Shown here: positions 41,830 to 49,532 of the stretch, piece by piece
Layout of the letters: every line of letters begins with the position of its first letter
Numbering within the stretch: the stretch's first letter is position 1
Source of the DNA: Marinobacter bohaiensis
GTDB taxonomy: Bacteria > Pseudomonadota > Gammaproteobacteria > Pseudomonadales > Oleiphilaceae
Length of the DNA stretch: 64,000 nt
NCBI RefSeq assembly: GCF_003258515.1
Contig: NZ_QGEH01000001.1
Location: 2,046,001 to 2,110,000, forward strand
Direction of reading: 5' to 3'
Program-made: the position numbers and the translations under genes
The notes under the pieces: generated by a model
What the model was told of the DNA's origin: nothing
Database searches by the model: none
What the model saw: the letters and a program-made list of their open reading frames with translations, nothing else

Positions 41830-43035
41830 ATGATCAGCGACAATGCGCTATGGACCATTCCGCTGATGGCGGCCTTCGTCGGATGGGTGACCAACTGGCT
41901 GGCGATCCAGATGTCGTTCTACCCGGTGCAGTATATGGGCATCGGCCGCTGGTTCGGTTGGCAGGGTGTTATTCCCCGTAAGGCCGAGAAAATGGCCCAT
42001 ATCTGTGTCGACCGCACCCTGCAGCAGTTCGGCGATCTGTCGCTGGTCTATGACAAGCTCGATCCCCAGCGCATCGTGGAACAGGTGGTGTCGCAGGTCA
42101 CCCCGCGGCTGGACGAGTACATCGACGAGATTATGTACGATGTGCAGCCGATTCTCTGGGACAACCTGCCCAACTTCGTGCGTAACCGCATCTACCAGTG
42201 GGCCCGCGAGCAACTGCCCGGGCGCATCGAGTCGCTGGTTGAGGATTTCGGCGACGACCTGAGTGAGATCGTCGATCTGAAGGCGCTGCTCAGTCGCGAG
42301 CTCAAGCGGCATCCCGACCTCATGAACCGGATCTTCCAGCAGGCCGGCGCCGTCGAACTTCGCTCCGTCATCAACAAAGGGGCGCTGGTTGGCGGGCTGC
42401 TGGGCGCGGCCATTCTGCCGGCCTGGCTGTCCTTTCCCTATCCCTGGCTGCTGCCACTCGCCGGTTTCGGCGTTGGCTTCCTGACCAACTGGATTGCCAT
42501 CAACCTGATCTTCCGTCCCCTCAAGCCGTTACGTGTGTTTGGCTGGCAGGTTCAGGGGCTGTTCCTGCGCCGTCAGGACGAGATCAGCGAGGTGTGGAGC
42601 CAATTGGTGGCCGAAGAGCTGCTGACGGTGGAAAAAGTCGCGGACGCCATGATCCACGGCCGGGAAGGTGGCCGGACTCGCGCTATTATCCAGAAGCACC
42701 TGCGTCCGCTGCTCGATCAATCGCTGTTGATGAAGCTGGGGGCTCAGCTCAGCGTAGGGATGACCGGCTACACCGAGCTGAAGAAGGCCATGAATGACAA
42801 GGCGGTGCTGGCGACCGGACATGTGTTCTGCGATCCGGCATTCAACCGCGAGCGTGCGCCGATCGTGGCCGGTGTGCTGGCCCGACAGATGAAATCCCTG
42901 GCGCCGGCTGAATTCCAGGACATCCTTCGGCCGGCGTTCAAGGAGGAAGAACTGTACCTGATGTTGGTTGGTGGGTTGCTCGGTGCGGTGGCCGGTATCG
43001 TGCAGTTGGGCTTCCTGTACTACTGGCCGGGCTGA
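41830..43035 (+). CDS. DUF445 family membrane protein
   Basis: A 401-residue inner membrane protein of the DUF445 family (unknown function). It opens with a membrane helix containing PLMAAFVGWVTNWLAIQMSF, the conserved family repeat, which recurs as GFGVGFLTNWIAINLIFRPLK at about residues 220-240. A long amphipathic helical region lies between them, and the last helix (LVGGLLGAVAGIVQLGFLYY) is at the C-terminus. The ATG at 41830 has GGGGAG five bases before it; an in-frame ATG at 41806 is less well placed. The neighbouring small membrane gene starts 54 bases later. Confidence 0.82.
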   Translation: MISDNALWTIPLMAAFVGWVTNWLAIQMSFYPVQYMGIGRWFGWQGVIPRKAEKMAHICVDRTLQQFGDLSLVYDKLDPQRIVEQVVSQVTPRLDEYIDEIMYDVQPILWDNLPNFVRNRIYQWAREQLPGRIESLVEDFGDDLSEIVDLKALLSRELKRHPDLMNRIFQQAGAVELRSVINKGALVGGLLGAAILPAWLSFPYPWLLPLAGFGVGFLTNWIAINLIFRPLKPLRVFGWQVQGLFLRRQDEISEVWSQLVAEELLTVEKVADAMIHGREGGRTRAIIQKHLRPLLDQSLLMKLGAQLSVGMTGYTELKKAMNDKAVLATGHVFCDPAFNRERAPIVAGVLARQMKSLAPAEFQDILRPAFKEEELYLMLVGGLLGAVAGIVQLGFLYYWPG

Positions 43036-43089
43036 CCCGACCGCGGCCGCGTGCGCCCCTGAAACCGTATACGCGAAGGAGAAACGACG

Positions 43090-43434
43090 ATGCCGATCTG
43101 GCAGGAAATCCTATTGCAGGTGGTTGTCACCGGGTTAACGGTCCTGCTCGTACTGGCCGGCTTTTACCGCTGGGTGTTGCGCCCCTATCTGGATCGCAAG
43201 GTGGAGGAGCTGAAGGAGGTCGGTCAGGGGGTTGAAAACCGCGTTCGGGAAGGCGTTCGCGACGGTGTGCGGGAAGGCGTTATGGATCTGCCGGAGAGCA
43301 CGCTCAAGGAATCGACCCGTTTTGGCTCCGGCCTGGTGGAAAACGGGCTCAGCAGTTTCCTTGGTTCCGTCGACGCGCAGGGGCGAGAGGGCAGCGGCCC
43401 CGCCCGCCCGGGCAAGTCGGCTTCAGGCGAATAA
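43090..43434 (+). CDS. Small membrane protein with a four-residue repeat
   Basis: A 114-residue protein not recognised as a named family. One helix spans about residues 8-30 (VVVTGLTVLLVLAGFYRWVL), then a charged segment with a repeated unit, NRVREGVRDGVREGVMD (about residues 49-65), in which V-R-(E/D)-G recurs three times. The C-terminal 40 residues are Ser/Gly-rich and look disordered. AAGGAG precedes the ATG. It follows DUF445 on the same strand, with a 54-base gap, and is likely co-transcribed. The repeat spacing of four residues suggests an amphipathic helix rather than a coiled coil. Confidence 0.65.
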   Translation: MPIWQEILLQVVVTGLTVLLVLAGFYRWVLRPYLDRKVEELKEVGQGVENRVREGVRDGVREGVMDLPESTLKESTRFGSGLVENGLSSFLGSVDAQGREGSGPARPGKSASGE

Positions 43435-43566
43435 CGACGCGAACCATTTCAAGATCCACTTCACGGCAGGCTGTTCGGCTTGCCTCATGGCTTTATCGCG
43501 ACCAGCCGCCCGGGCACTGTTGTCCAGGCGCGCCCGATACAGCGACTCGGAAGCCGTTATCCATCG
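43423..43566 (-). other. Possible short or broken reading frame after tusE
   Basis: Immediately after the tusE stop, in the same frame, 47 codons run open to TGA at 43423-43425. The translation WITASESLYRARLDNSARA continues to a convincing-looking end with KWILKWFASLFA, and its codon third positions are GC-rich like neighbouring genes. There is no ATG or GTG near the start; the only ATG at the beginning is one frame off and ends after 23 codons. It could be a small gene with a non-standard start, a remnant, or chance. It overlaps the end of the convergent small membrane gene by 12 bases. Confidence 0.3.
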
Positions 43567-43893
43567 TCAAAGGCAGTTGGTCGGGCGCGGCAGGCCGGCA
43601 ATCCGGCTGGCCACCTTGACGGCGCTGGTGCCCGGGAACAGCTGCATCAGGTAGATGCTGTTGCCTTTCTCTTCGCCGAAGTGCTGTTTGACGGCTTTGA
43701 CGAAGAACCGGGCTGCTGGCGGCGCCATTTCATGCTCCGCATAAAAATCCCGCAGCATATTGATGATTTCCCAGTGGGAATCGGTCAGCGCAATGTCCGA
43801 TTCGGCGGCGATTCTTTCCGCCACCGGCGGCGTCCAGAGAGAAGGGTCTTCCAGAAAACCTTCGTTGTTACGGGCGGGCATTACAAACGACAT
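43567..43893 (-). CDS. tusE: Sulfurtransferase TusE (DsrC family)
   Basis: Last carrier of the Tus relay that feeds sulfur to MnmA for 2-thiouridine in tRNA wobble positions. The 108-residue product has the DsrC core SHWEIINMLRDFYAEHEMAPPAARFFVKAV and ends RPTNCL, with the single penultimate Cys that accepts persulfide. True DsrC of sulfur oxidisers or sulfate reducers has a second Cys ten residues earlier; here that position is not Cys, and no dsrAB genes are present. Its ATG overlaps the tusB stop in TAATG. Confidence 0.92.
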   Translation of the reverse strand: MSFVMPARNNEGFLEDPSLWTPPVAERIAAESDIALTDSHWEIINMLRDFYAEHEMAPPAARFFVKAVKQHFGEEKGNSIYLMQLFPGTSAVKVASRIAGLPRPTNCL

Positions 43894-44177
43894 TACCAGC
43901 ACACTACCTTTTCAAAGCTGAGGGTCAAAGGAACGAAATCGCTGAATTCGATGGCGGCGACGTTGGGCTTTACCGACGCCGTTTCCAGGCCGCGCGCAGC
44001 GAGATCCGGCGCGAGTGCCTTGATGTTCGCATCGGCGGGCGTTTGCAGCGCCTCGTCGAGCAGGCCTAGTACGCCGTTTTCGGTGAACAGCAGTGTATCA
44101 CCCTGGCGCAGGGCGTCGATGCAGGCGGAGAAGCGCGGGTGGTCAGGATCCTTGTTGAGAATATGAAGCGTCGGCAT
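43893..44177 (-). CDS. tusB: Sulfurtransferase complex subunit TusB (DsrH family)
   Basis: A 94-residue subunit of the TusBCD heterohexamer. It starts MPTLHILNKDPDHPRFSACI and shows the DsrH fold (GDTLLFTENGVLGLLDEAL). TusB is the smallest subunit and lacks the catalytic Cys found in TusD. Its ATG shares a base with the tusC TGA, and an in-frame GTG one codon earlier is less likely. The tusDCB-tusE order and one-base overlaps indicate a single operon with coupled translation. Confidence 0.9.
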   Translation of the reverse strand: MPTLHILNKDPDHPRFSACIDALRQGDTLLFTENGVLGLLDEALQTPADANIKALAPDLAARGLETASVKPNVAAIEFSDFVPLTLSFEKVVCW

Positions 44178-44527
44178 CACAGGCGTACCACGTCGGAGAA
44201 TTGATGCGCCAACTCGGTCATGCTGGCGACGGGCGTAATTTCAAGCCCGGAATCGAACGCGGTACCCAACCGGTCAAACGCCGCCTTCGGCACGTACAGC
44301 GCCTCGATACCGAACAGGCTGGCCGCGGCAAGGTTGCGCGATCCGGTCTTTTGCTCGATACCTTGCGGCGCCTGCTCTGCGCGCAGCCAGTGCACCCCCT
44401 GGCCCGAGAAGGCGAGGGAAACGGGTTGATCGAAAGCGGCGGCGGAGAGTGCCATATCGAGCGTTTCCCGGCCGCTCCAGTCCCCGTAGGGCGCGCGATC
44501 GATGATGAACAGGTAGCGGCGCTCCAT
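44177..44527 (-). CDS. tusC: Sulfurtransferase complex subunit TusC (DsrF family)
   Basis: A 116-residue DsrE/F-type subunit of TusBCD, from the ATG at 44527 where MERRYLFIIDRAPYGDWSGRE begins. It includes the DsrF segment ALSAAAFDQPVSLAFSGQGVHWL. The much longer open frame upstream overlaps tusD in another frame and is Arg-rich, so it is ignored. One-base TGATG overlaps at both ends tie it to tusD and tusB. Confidence 0.9.
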   Translation of the reverse strand: MERRYLFIIDRAPYGDWSGRETLDMALSAAAFDQPVSLAFSGQGVHWLRAEQAPQGIEQKTGSRNLAAASLFGIEALYVPKAAFDRLGTAFDSGLEITPVASMTELAHQFSDVVRL

Positions 44528-44943
44528 CAGTGACTCCCGTTGAAATAGAGGGTTCTGTCGGCCTGGCTCGTGGCTTCGAGCCAGTCCCCCAGACCGGCGA
44601 CCACAAACGGCGCCGCGACGTTCGCGGCGGGTTTTTCGTAGCGCCTGGCTTCGCCTTCGTCCAATAGCCCGCGCCGCAGGGCGGAAGCAATGCAGCAGGT
44701 GGCCGGTACGGCGTGGGTTTTCAGGAACGACTGCCACTGGGCGGGCCAGTCGGCTTCATCGCTGGGTGGGCAGGTCAGGGTAGAGGCCAGATGAACGCCG
44801 TCACCGTAAAGGAAAACCCGGTCGATCGTATGGCCCTGGGCAACGGCGGCGCGGGCAAACTGCAAGGCCGTTTGCGGGGCCTGGCTGGTGTAGGGCGCCC
44901 CCGTGATGACCAGGGCGAAGCGGGCGGCTTCGGGCGCGGGCAT
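44527..44943 (-). CDS. tusD: Sulfurtransferase complex subunit TusD (DsrE family)
   Basis: The sulfur-accepting subunit of TusBCD, 138 residues from the ATG at 44943. It begins MPAPEAARFALVITGAPY and has the DsrE fold with QTALQFARAAVAQGHTIDRVFLYGDGVHLA. The persulfide Cys lies in VPATCCIASALRRGLLDEGE. It receives sulfur from IscS through TusA (not in window) and passes it to TusE. First gene of tusDCBE, downstream of the BI-1 gene with a terminator between them. Confidence 0.92.
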   Translation of the reverse strand: MPAPEAARFALVITGAPYTSQAPQTALQFARAAVAQGHTIDRVFLYGDGVHLASTLTCPPSDEADWPAQWQSFLKTHAVPATCCIASALRRGLLDEGEARRYEKPAANVAAPFVVAGLGDWLEATSQADRTLYFNGSH

Positions 44944-44973
44944 GGTGATATCCTCAAATAGCTGGCCAGGACG

Positions 44974-45000
44974 AAAAAACCCCGGCAGAACCGGGGTTTT
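44974..45000 (-). terminator. Rho-independent terminator after the BI-1 gene
   Basis: Stem AAAACCCCGG/CCGGGGTTTT (44976-45000) around CAGAA; read on the minus strand it is followed by a T run. It ends the BI-1 transcript 23 bases after its stop and separates it from tusD, whose ATG is 31 bases further on. Confidence 0.9.
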
Positions 45001-45022
45001 GTCAGACGATCCGGCGGACGGA

Positions 45023-45748
45023 TCAGTCGTCGTTGAAAGCACCGATGATGTGCAGCAGGCTGACGAACAGGTTGTAGATGTTCAGGTACAGCCCGGTGGT
45101 GGCGATGATGTAGTTGGTCTCGCCGCCGTTCACGATGCGGCTGGTGTCGTACAGGATAAACCCGGACATCAGCAGCACAATCGCCGCACTGATCGCGAGG
45201 CTGAAGGCGCCCACGTCAACGCCGAACATGCCGGCCACCATCGAGCCGATGGCCGCGACCACAACCACGACCAGACCCGCCATCAGCATACCGCCCATGA
45301 AGCTGAAGTCTTTCTTGGTGGTCAGGACATAGGCGGACAGGGTCATGAACACCACAGCGGTGCCGCCCAGCGCCTGCATAATGATGGCGCCGCCATTGGA
45401 CAGAGCCAGGTAATGGTTCAGAACAGGGCCGAGGCCGAGGCCGAGCAGACCGGTGAACGCGAAGACCACGCCGATGCCCGCTGAGCTGTTTGCCGTGCGC
45501 GGCAGCACCAGCCAGACCAGAGCCAGAGCGCCCAGACTGCATACGAGGCTGGCGCCACGGCCCAGACCGATGGCCATGGAAACGCCGGCCATGACGGCGC
45601 TGAACAGCAGGGTCATTGCCAGCAGGGAGTAGGTGTTGCGTAATACCTTCTGGGCATCCGCATCAATCTGGGTAGCGCGCCCCGCTTGGCTGGGCGCGTA
45701 AGCACTCCCTTGGCCATTACGAACTTGGAAGCGTCTGTCGTCCATCAT
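45023..45748 (-). CDS. Bax inhibitor-1 / YccA family membrane protein
   Basis: A 241-residue inner membrane protein with seven predicted helices, of the BI-1 (UPF0005) family that includes E. coli YccA, a modulator of FtsH, and YbhL. Conserved features: the C-terminal helices ending in LYLNIYNLFVSLLHIIGAFNDD, with the C-terminal Asp pair typical of the family, and FILYDTSRIVNGGETNYI. The first 30 residues are soluble and polar. Two adjacent ATGs are possible starts. Location between tusD and tRNA-Ser is the order in Pseudomonas. Whether it acts as a channel or protease modulator is not known here. Confidence 0.88.
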   Translation of the reverse strand: MMDDRRFQVRNGQGSAYAPSQAGRATQIDADAQKVLRNTYSLLAMTLLFSAVMAGVSMAIGLGRGASLVCSLGALALVWLVLPRTANSSAGIGVVFAFTGLLGLGLGPVLNHYLALSNGGAIIMQALGGTAVVFMTLSAYVLTTKKDFSFMGGMLMAGLVVVVVAAIGSMVAGMFGVDVGAFSLAISAAIVLLMSGFILYDTSRIVNGGETNYIIATTGLYLNIYNLFVSLLHIIGAFNDD

Positions 45749-45924
45749 TATCTCCAGTCAGATGGTGGAACGGTTAGATAGAACCTACATTCATGATAAA
45801 GGCAAAACCGCACATTTCAATGTCTTAAATCGGCAATTGATCGTGTTTCTGTGGGCTTTTTGACCAGCGTTCGACGAAATGGTTCAGCGCTGATACCACT
45901 TTGCGATGAATCGATGACAAGGCG

Positions 45925-45952
45925 TTGACAGCTAAAACGATTCCGGTATCAT
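45925..45952 (+). promoter_or_regulatory. Sigma-70 promoter for tRNA-Ser
   Basis: A consensus TTGACA at 45925-45930, a 16-base spacer, and TATCAT at 45947-45952, followed by a GC-rich discriminator-like stretch (GCTCCCCGC) and the tRNA 40 bases on. Confidence 0.8.
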
Positions 45953-45991
45953 GCTCCCCGCTGTCGCAAGGCAGTGTCGCCAAGGCGCAGC

Positions 45992-46082
45992 GGTGGGCTG
46001 GCAGAGTGGCTGAATGCAGCGGTCTTGAAAACCGCCGAGGGTTAATAGCCCTCCCGGGGTTCGAATCCCTGGCCCACCGCCA
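45992..46082 (+). tRNA. tRNA-Ser (anticodon UGA)
   Basis: Acceptor arms GGTGGGC (45992-45998) and GCCCACC (46072-46078) pair, with discriminator G and encoded CCA (46080-46082). The anticodon loop CTTGAAA places TGA at 46026-46028. A long variable arm (GAGGGTTAATAGCCCTC) marks a class II serine tRNA, and the T arm has GGTTCGAATCC. It is decoded by SerS of this window. A pyrimidine-rich stretch with short T runs follows. A large cobalamin cluster begins 139 bases further on. Confidence 0.97.
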
Positions 46083-46220
46083 CTTTTCTCCTTTCCTTAT
46101 CTTTTATCTTCCCGGTTTATACCTTCTAACGTTTTCTGGCTTGACCATCCTCGGCCAAGTGATCAGCAGGTCCTGGTTGCCCGCGGGTTTCGCGTTAACG
46201 ATATTGCGGGTTTCACGGCG

Positions 46221-46991
46221 TCAAACCGTGCACCCCATCAGTAGCACGAGTTCGGACAGCGCCACGCAAGCACCCAGCGCGTCGCCCGTGTATCCACCCA
46301 GCTGTGATTTCAGGTACAGGCCCCAGAGCATGGCCACGCCGAGTGTGGCTGTGAGGCCCGTCATCACGATGCCCGGCATCCAGGGCGTTGCCGTCAGCGC
46401 AATCAGCGCGGCGATGCCTGTGGCGACCGCCAGTCGCGTGCCGGGAAAGCCGCTGGCCACCGGTTTGGTTTTGCTTTGCTCCGACAGCGTCACATAGGGC
46501 AGCGCGCGCATCAGCAGCAGGGGAGTCAGCCTTGAGATCGCCGGGGCGACCAGCAGGGCCATGGGGATTGAGCGGGCATCCAGCAGCAGCGCGGCCTTCA
46601 GGCCCAGCGCCATAACCAGAGCGGCCGCGCCGTAGGTGCCGATGCGGCTGTCCTTCATGATGCGCAGGCGATCTTCAAGCGTATAGCCGCCGCCCAGGGC
46701 GTCCACCGTGTCCGCCAACCCATCCTCATGGAAAGCGCCGGTCAGCCAGAGGTGCAGGATCATCACCAGCAATACGCAAACCAGCGGGCTGAATAGCGCG
46801 CCCAGCGCCAGGTACACTCCGGCATAGATGGCCCCGAGCATGAGCCCCACCAGCGGGAAGTACATGCTGCTGTTGTTCATGCGCTGCTGCGAGTAATCAA
46901 TGCGAATCGGCAGCGGAATGCGGGTCAGGAAGCTCACGGCCAGCCAGAAGGTCTGCCATTCCTGGTCGAGTCGGGACGGGGATGCGCTCAC
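46221..46991 (-). CDS. cobS: Adenosylcobinamide-GDP ribazoletransferase (cobalamin synthase)
   Basis: Joins adenosylcobinamide-GDP to alpha-ribazole, an integral membrane step of nucleotide-loop assembly. The protein is 256 residues from the GTG at 46991, with the family start TFWLAVSFLTRIPLPIRI, the conserved acidic motif AFHEDGLADTVDALGGGYT, and several helices ending LGACVALSELVLLMGCTV. GAGG lies five bases before the GTG. The ATG inside (MNNSSMYFPL) would remove a conserved helix, so the GTG is favoured. It diverges from cobU over 147 bases. A CobU-CobS partner set is on both sides. Confidence 0.92.
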   Translation of the reverse strand: MSASPSRLDQEWQTFWLAVSFLTRIPLPIRIDYSQQRMNNSSMYFPLVGLMLGAIYAGVYLALGALFSPLVCVLLVMILHLWLTGAFHEDGLADTVDALGGGYTLEDRLRIMKDSRIGTYGAAALVMALGLKAALLLDARSIPMALLVAPAISRLTPLLLMRALPYVTLSEQSKTKPVASGFPGTRLAVATGIAALIALTATPWMPGIVMTGLTATLGVAMLWGLYLKSQLGGYTGDALGACVALSELVLLMGCTV

Positions 46992-47138
46992 GGGGACCTC
47001 GGTTAACGGATGAATCCGGCATTCTAAAGGGAAAGTCGGGAATTGACAGGTCGGAGGGTCTGCCTCGTGGTAATCTGGGCGCCTGCCGACAGGGCGGTCG
47101 CAGCGGCCGTTCATCCACGCGAAAGTCCAGGAATCAAC

Positions 47139-47663
47139 ATGCCAGAGAGAGTTTTGGTTGTCGGAGGCATCCGCTCCGGCAAGACCGCCATGGCGGAAAA
47201 TATCGCCGGGAAATCCGGCGCGCCCGTGATCTACGTGGCCACGGCGACCGCGGGCGATGGCGAGATGGCGCAACGGATCGAGCGTCACCGGGCGATCCGG
47301 CCCAGTCACTGGGGCTTGATCGAGGAGCCGGTCCGTCTCGGACGCGTGTTGCGCGAACAGTCCCAGCCGGAGCCGTCGTGCCTGTTGGTGGACTGCATGA
47401 GCCTGTGGCTCAGCAACCTGCTGTACCAGGGGGATGACGTGTTGGTGGCTGAGCGGGAAGCGTTCGTTGGTGCACTCGCCGAGCATCCCGGCGACATCGT
47501 GATCGTCAGCAACGAAGTGGGCCTGGGCACCATCGGGATGGATCCGCTGACCCGCCGTTTTTGCGACGAACTGGGGCTGCTGAACCAGGCTCTGGGGCAG
47601 GCCTGTGACCGGGTCGTCATGAGCGTGGCGGGGCTCCCTCTCACCCTGAAGGCGCCGGGTTAG
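47139..47663 (+). CDS. cobU: Adenosylcobinamide kinase / adenosylcobinamide-phosphate guanylyltransferase
   Basis: Phosphorylates adenosylcobinamide and transfers GMP to it (CobP in aerobic nomenclature). From the ATG at 47139 the product has 174 residues. The P-loop GGIRSGKTAMAE is at about residues 9-20, and the guanylyl-accepting His lies in RIERHRAIRPSHW. Further motifs are LLVDCMSLWLSNLL and IVIVSNEVGLGTIGMDPLTR, typical of the family. No riboswitch precedes it. It faces the cobC phosphatase gene end to end. Confidence 0.93.
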   Translation: MPERVLVVGGIRSGKTAMAENIAGKSGAPVIYVATATAGDGEMAQRIERHRAIRPSHWGLIEEPVRLGRVLREQSQPEPSCLLVDCMSLWLSNLLYQGDDVLVAEREAFVGALAEHPGDIVIVSNEVGLGTIGMDPLTRRFCDELGLLNQALGQACDRVVMSVAGLPLTLKAPG

Positions 47664-47709
47664 CGTCCCTTAATGCCAGCCCCGCGCAATGCTGATGCTG
47701 CCGGCTAGC

Positions 47710-48324
47710 TCAGTCCTGGACCGCCGGCGTATGGCTCAGCAGGGCGCTGAATTCGCCGTGCTCGCTGCGGTCCACACGGATGCGGCTGCGGCAGGCGTAG
47801 GGCACAGCAAAGCCGGAGAACGATTGCTCCAGCGGTATTCCGAGCACCCGTGCCAGCAGCATGCGAATCACGCCGCCGTGGCAAACCAGCAGCACCCGTT
47901 TCCCTCGTTGATCGTCCAGCAACTGGCGCCAGCCTGCGCCCACCCGGTCGTAGAACGCCGGTAGCGCCTCGCCGCCACCCGGGGTGTTGGCCACCGGGTT
48001 CGCCCAGAAGCGCTTCAGATGATCGCCGAAGGCCGATTCGATCTGGGCCGCCGTCAGGCCTTCCCAATCACCGAAGTGAACTTCCTGAAGCTGCGGTTCA
48101 GTCACCAGTGGAATCCGGCGCTCACCGGCCACTTGCTTGGCGAATTCGCAGCAGCGCCGGAGTGGAGAGGTCACGACCACGTCCCAGGTTTCACCCTCTG
48201 GCACCGCGCCCTTCATCTGTTCCCAGCCCAGCTCGCTCAGCGGGTCATCCTTGCTGCCACGAAACATGGGGCCGCCCTGGGGCTCGCCGTGGCGGATCAG
48301 GTCGATAAACGTGGTGTCGTTCAC
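47710..48324 (-). CDS. cobC: Alpha-ribazole phosphatase (histidine phosphatase family)
   Basis: A 204-residue branch of the histidine phosphatase superfamily, placed by context as the enzyme removing the phosphate from alpha-ribazole 5'-phosphate (or from adenosylcobalamin phosphate). The RHG motif is in FIDLIRHGEPQGG, and the second His in VLLVCHGGVIRMLL. GTG starts the gene and overlaps the cobT stop by four bases (GTGA), so it is translated after cobT. The family is catalytically broad, so the substrate is inferred from the operon. Confidence 0.88.
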   Translation of the reverse strand: MNDTTFIDLIRHGEPQGGPMFRGSKDDPLSELGWEQMKGAVPEGETWDVVVTSPLRRCCEFAKQVAGERRIPLVTEPQLQEVHFGDWEGLTAAQIESAFGDHLKRFWANPVANTPGGGEALPAFYDRVGAGWRQLLDDQRGKRVLLVCHGGVIRMLLARVLGIPLEQSFSGFAVPYACRSRIRVDRSEHGEFSALLSHTPAVQD

Positions 48325-49382
48325 TGGTCACTCCCGTCGCTGACGCCTGCGTCGGCGAAGCTGGCCATCTGGTTGTGCAGGGCGCAGGCCGAACGCAGCA
48401 GTGTGACCGCTGTCGCCGCACCGCTGCCTTCCCCGAGCCGCATACCCAGATCCAGCAAAGGATGGGCTTCCAGGGCGTCCAGTACCTTTTGATGACCCTG
48501 TTCGGCGGAGCGATGACCGTAGTGGAGCCAGGCGCGCAGGCCCGGCTGTTGGCGCAGGGCAACCAGAGCCGCCACCGATGCGATAAAACCGTCCACCAGT
48601 ACCGGGATGCCGCGCGCGGCGGCGCCCAGGTAGCTGCCGGCGATGGCGGCAATCTCGAATCCGCCCAGGGACTGCAGCAGGGCCAGGGGATCCCGGTCCT
48701 GGCCGTGGCGCGCCAGGGCCAGCTCAACGACATCCGCCTTGTGGCGCACGCCGTCCGGTGCGAGCCCGGTGCCGGCACCGACCAGCACGCGCGCTGGCTG
48801 CTCAAGAATGGCGCAGGCGAGCGCGGCTGCGGTGGTGGTGTTGCCAATGCCCATATCACCGGCGATAAACAGCTGCGCACCGGATTGAGCGGCTCGTTCG
48901 GCGGCCTGGTCGCCAGCCTGCAGGGCGGCGGCGATCTGATGGTCGTCCATGGCGGGTTCGCGGGCAATATTCCCCGTCGCTGGCGCGATGGGAGCGTGGA
49001 TGATGTTCGGTACATCGGCCCGCACCTCGCCCACGGTTCCCAGATTCACCACCTCCAGCGCCGCGCCAAGCTGCCGCGCCAGCACGCTGATGGCGGCACC
49101 GCCGGTGGCGAAGTTCGCGATCATCTGCGCCGTGACGGCCTGGGGAAAGGCGGAGATGCCCTCATCGCAGACGCCGTGGTCGCCGGCGAACACCGCGATG
49201 TGGACGCGATCGACGGCCGGGTCCAGGCGCCGTTGCTGGCCGCACAGGGCAATGGCGGCGCCCTCCAGGCGTCCCAGCGAACCCGGCGGTTTGGTCAGCG
49301 AGAGCTGATGTTCCTGTGCGCGACGGGTGAGCGTCTGATCGGGTGCGTGGGGCGCGGTAATCCAGGGGGCGGGTAGGGTCAT
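48321..49382 (-). CDS. cobT: Nicotinate-nucleotide--dimethylbenzimidazole phosphoribosyltransferase
   Basis: Makes alpha-ribazole phosphate from nicotinate mononucleotide and the lower base made by BluB. The 353-residue product (ATG at 49382, with AGGA before it) contains LTKPPGSLGRLE, VFAGDHGVCDEGIS, AQLFIAGDMGIGNTTTAAAL and the catalytic Glu in GMRLGEGSGAA near the C-terminus. An in-frame ATG seven codons upstream is possible. This is phosphoribosyltransferase CobT, not the unrelated CobT cobaltochelatase subunit. It is followed by the cobC phosphatase in the same transcript. Confidence 0.94.
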   Translation of the reverse strand: MTLPAPWITAPHAPDQTLTRRAQEHQLSLTKPPGSLGRLEGAAIALCGQQRRLDPAVDRVHIAVFAGDHGVCDEGISAFPQAVTAQMIANFATGGAAISVLARQLGAALEVVNLGTVGEVRADVPNIIHAPIAPATGNIAREPAMDDHQIAAALQAGDQAAERAAQSGAQLFIAGDMGIGNTTTAAALACAILEQPARVLVGAGTGLAPDGVRHKADVVELALARHGQDRDPLALLQSLGGFEIAAIAGSYLGAAARGIPVLVDGFIASVAALVALRQQPGLRAWLHYGHRSAEQGHQKVLDALEAHPLLDLGMRLGEGSGAATAVTLLRSACALHNQMASFADAGVSDGSDQ

Positions 49383-49532
49383 GGTGATTCCTGCGAGATT
49401 CAAAGGCGACCGATGGTCTAACGGCCCCGAAGTGGTGTCAAGGCGGTCCCGGTCGAGTAGACTGTGCGCCCTGTCAGATTACTTGTCCTGGGTCATTAGC
49501 CCGGGAAATCGCTTCGCTGAGGTTTATCGGAA

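Noticed and set aside
43567-43893. DsrC of sulfur oxidation or sulfate reduction.
   Set aside because: Only the penultimate Cys is present and the gene is in a tusDCB operon with no dsrAB, so it is TusE.
47047-47062. A partial B12-box-like sequence before cobU.
   Set aside because: By eye only about 11 of 16 positions fit the consensus, and there is no aptamer core in the 50 bases before it, which are mostly the cobS start.
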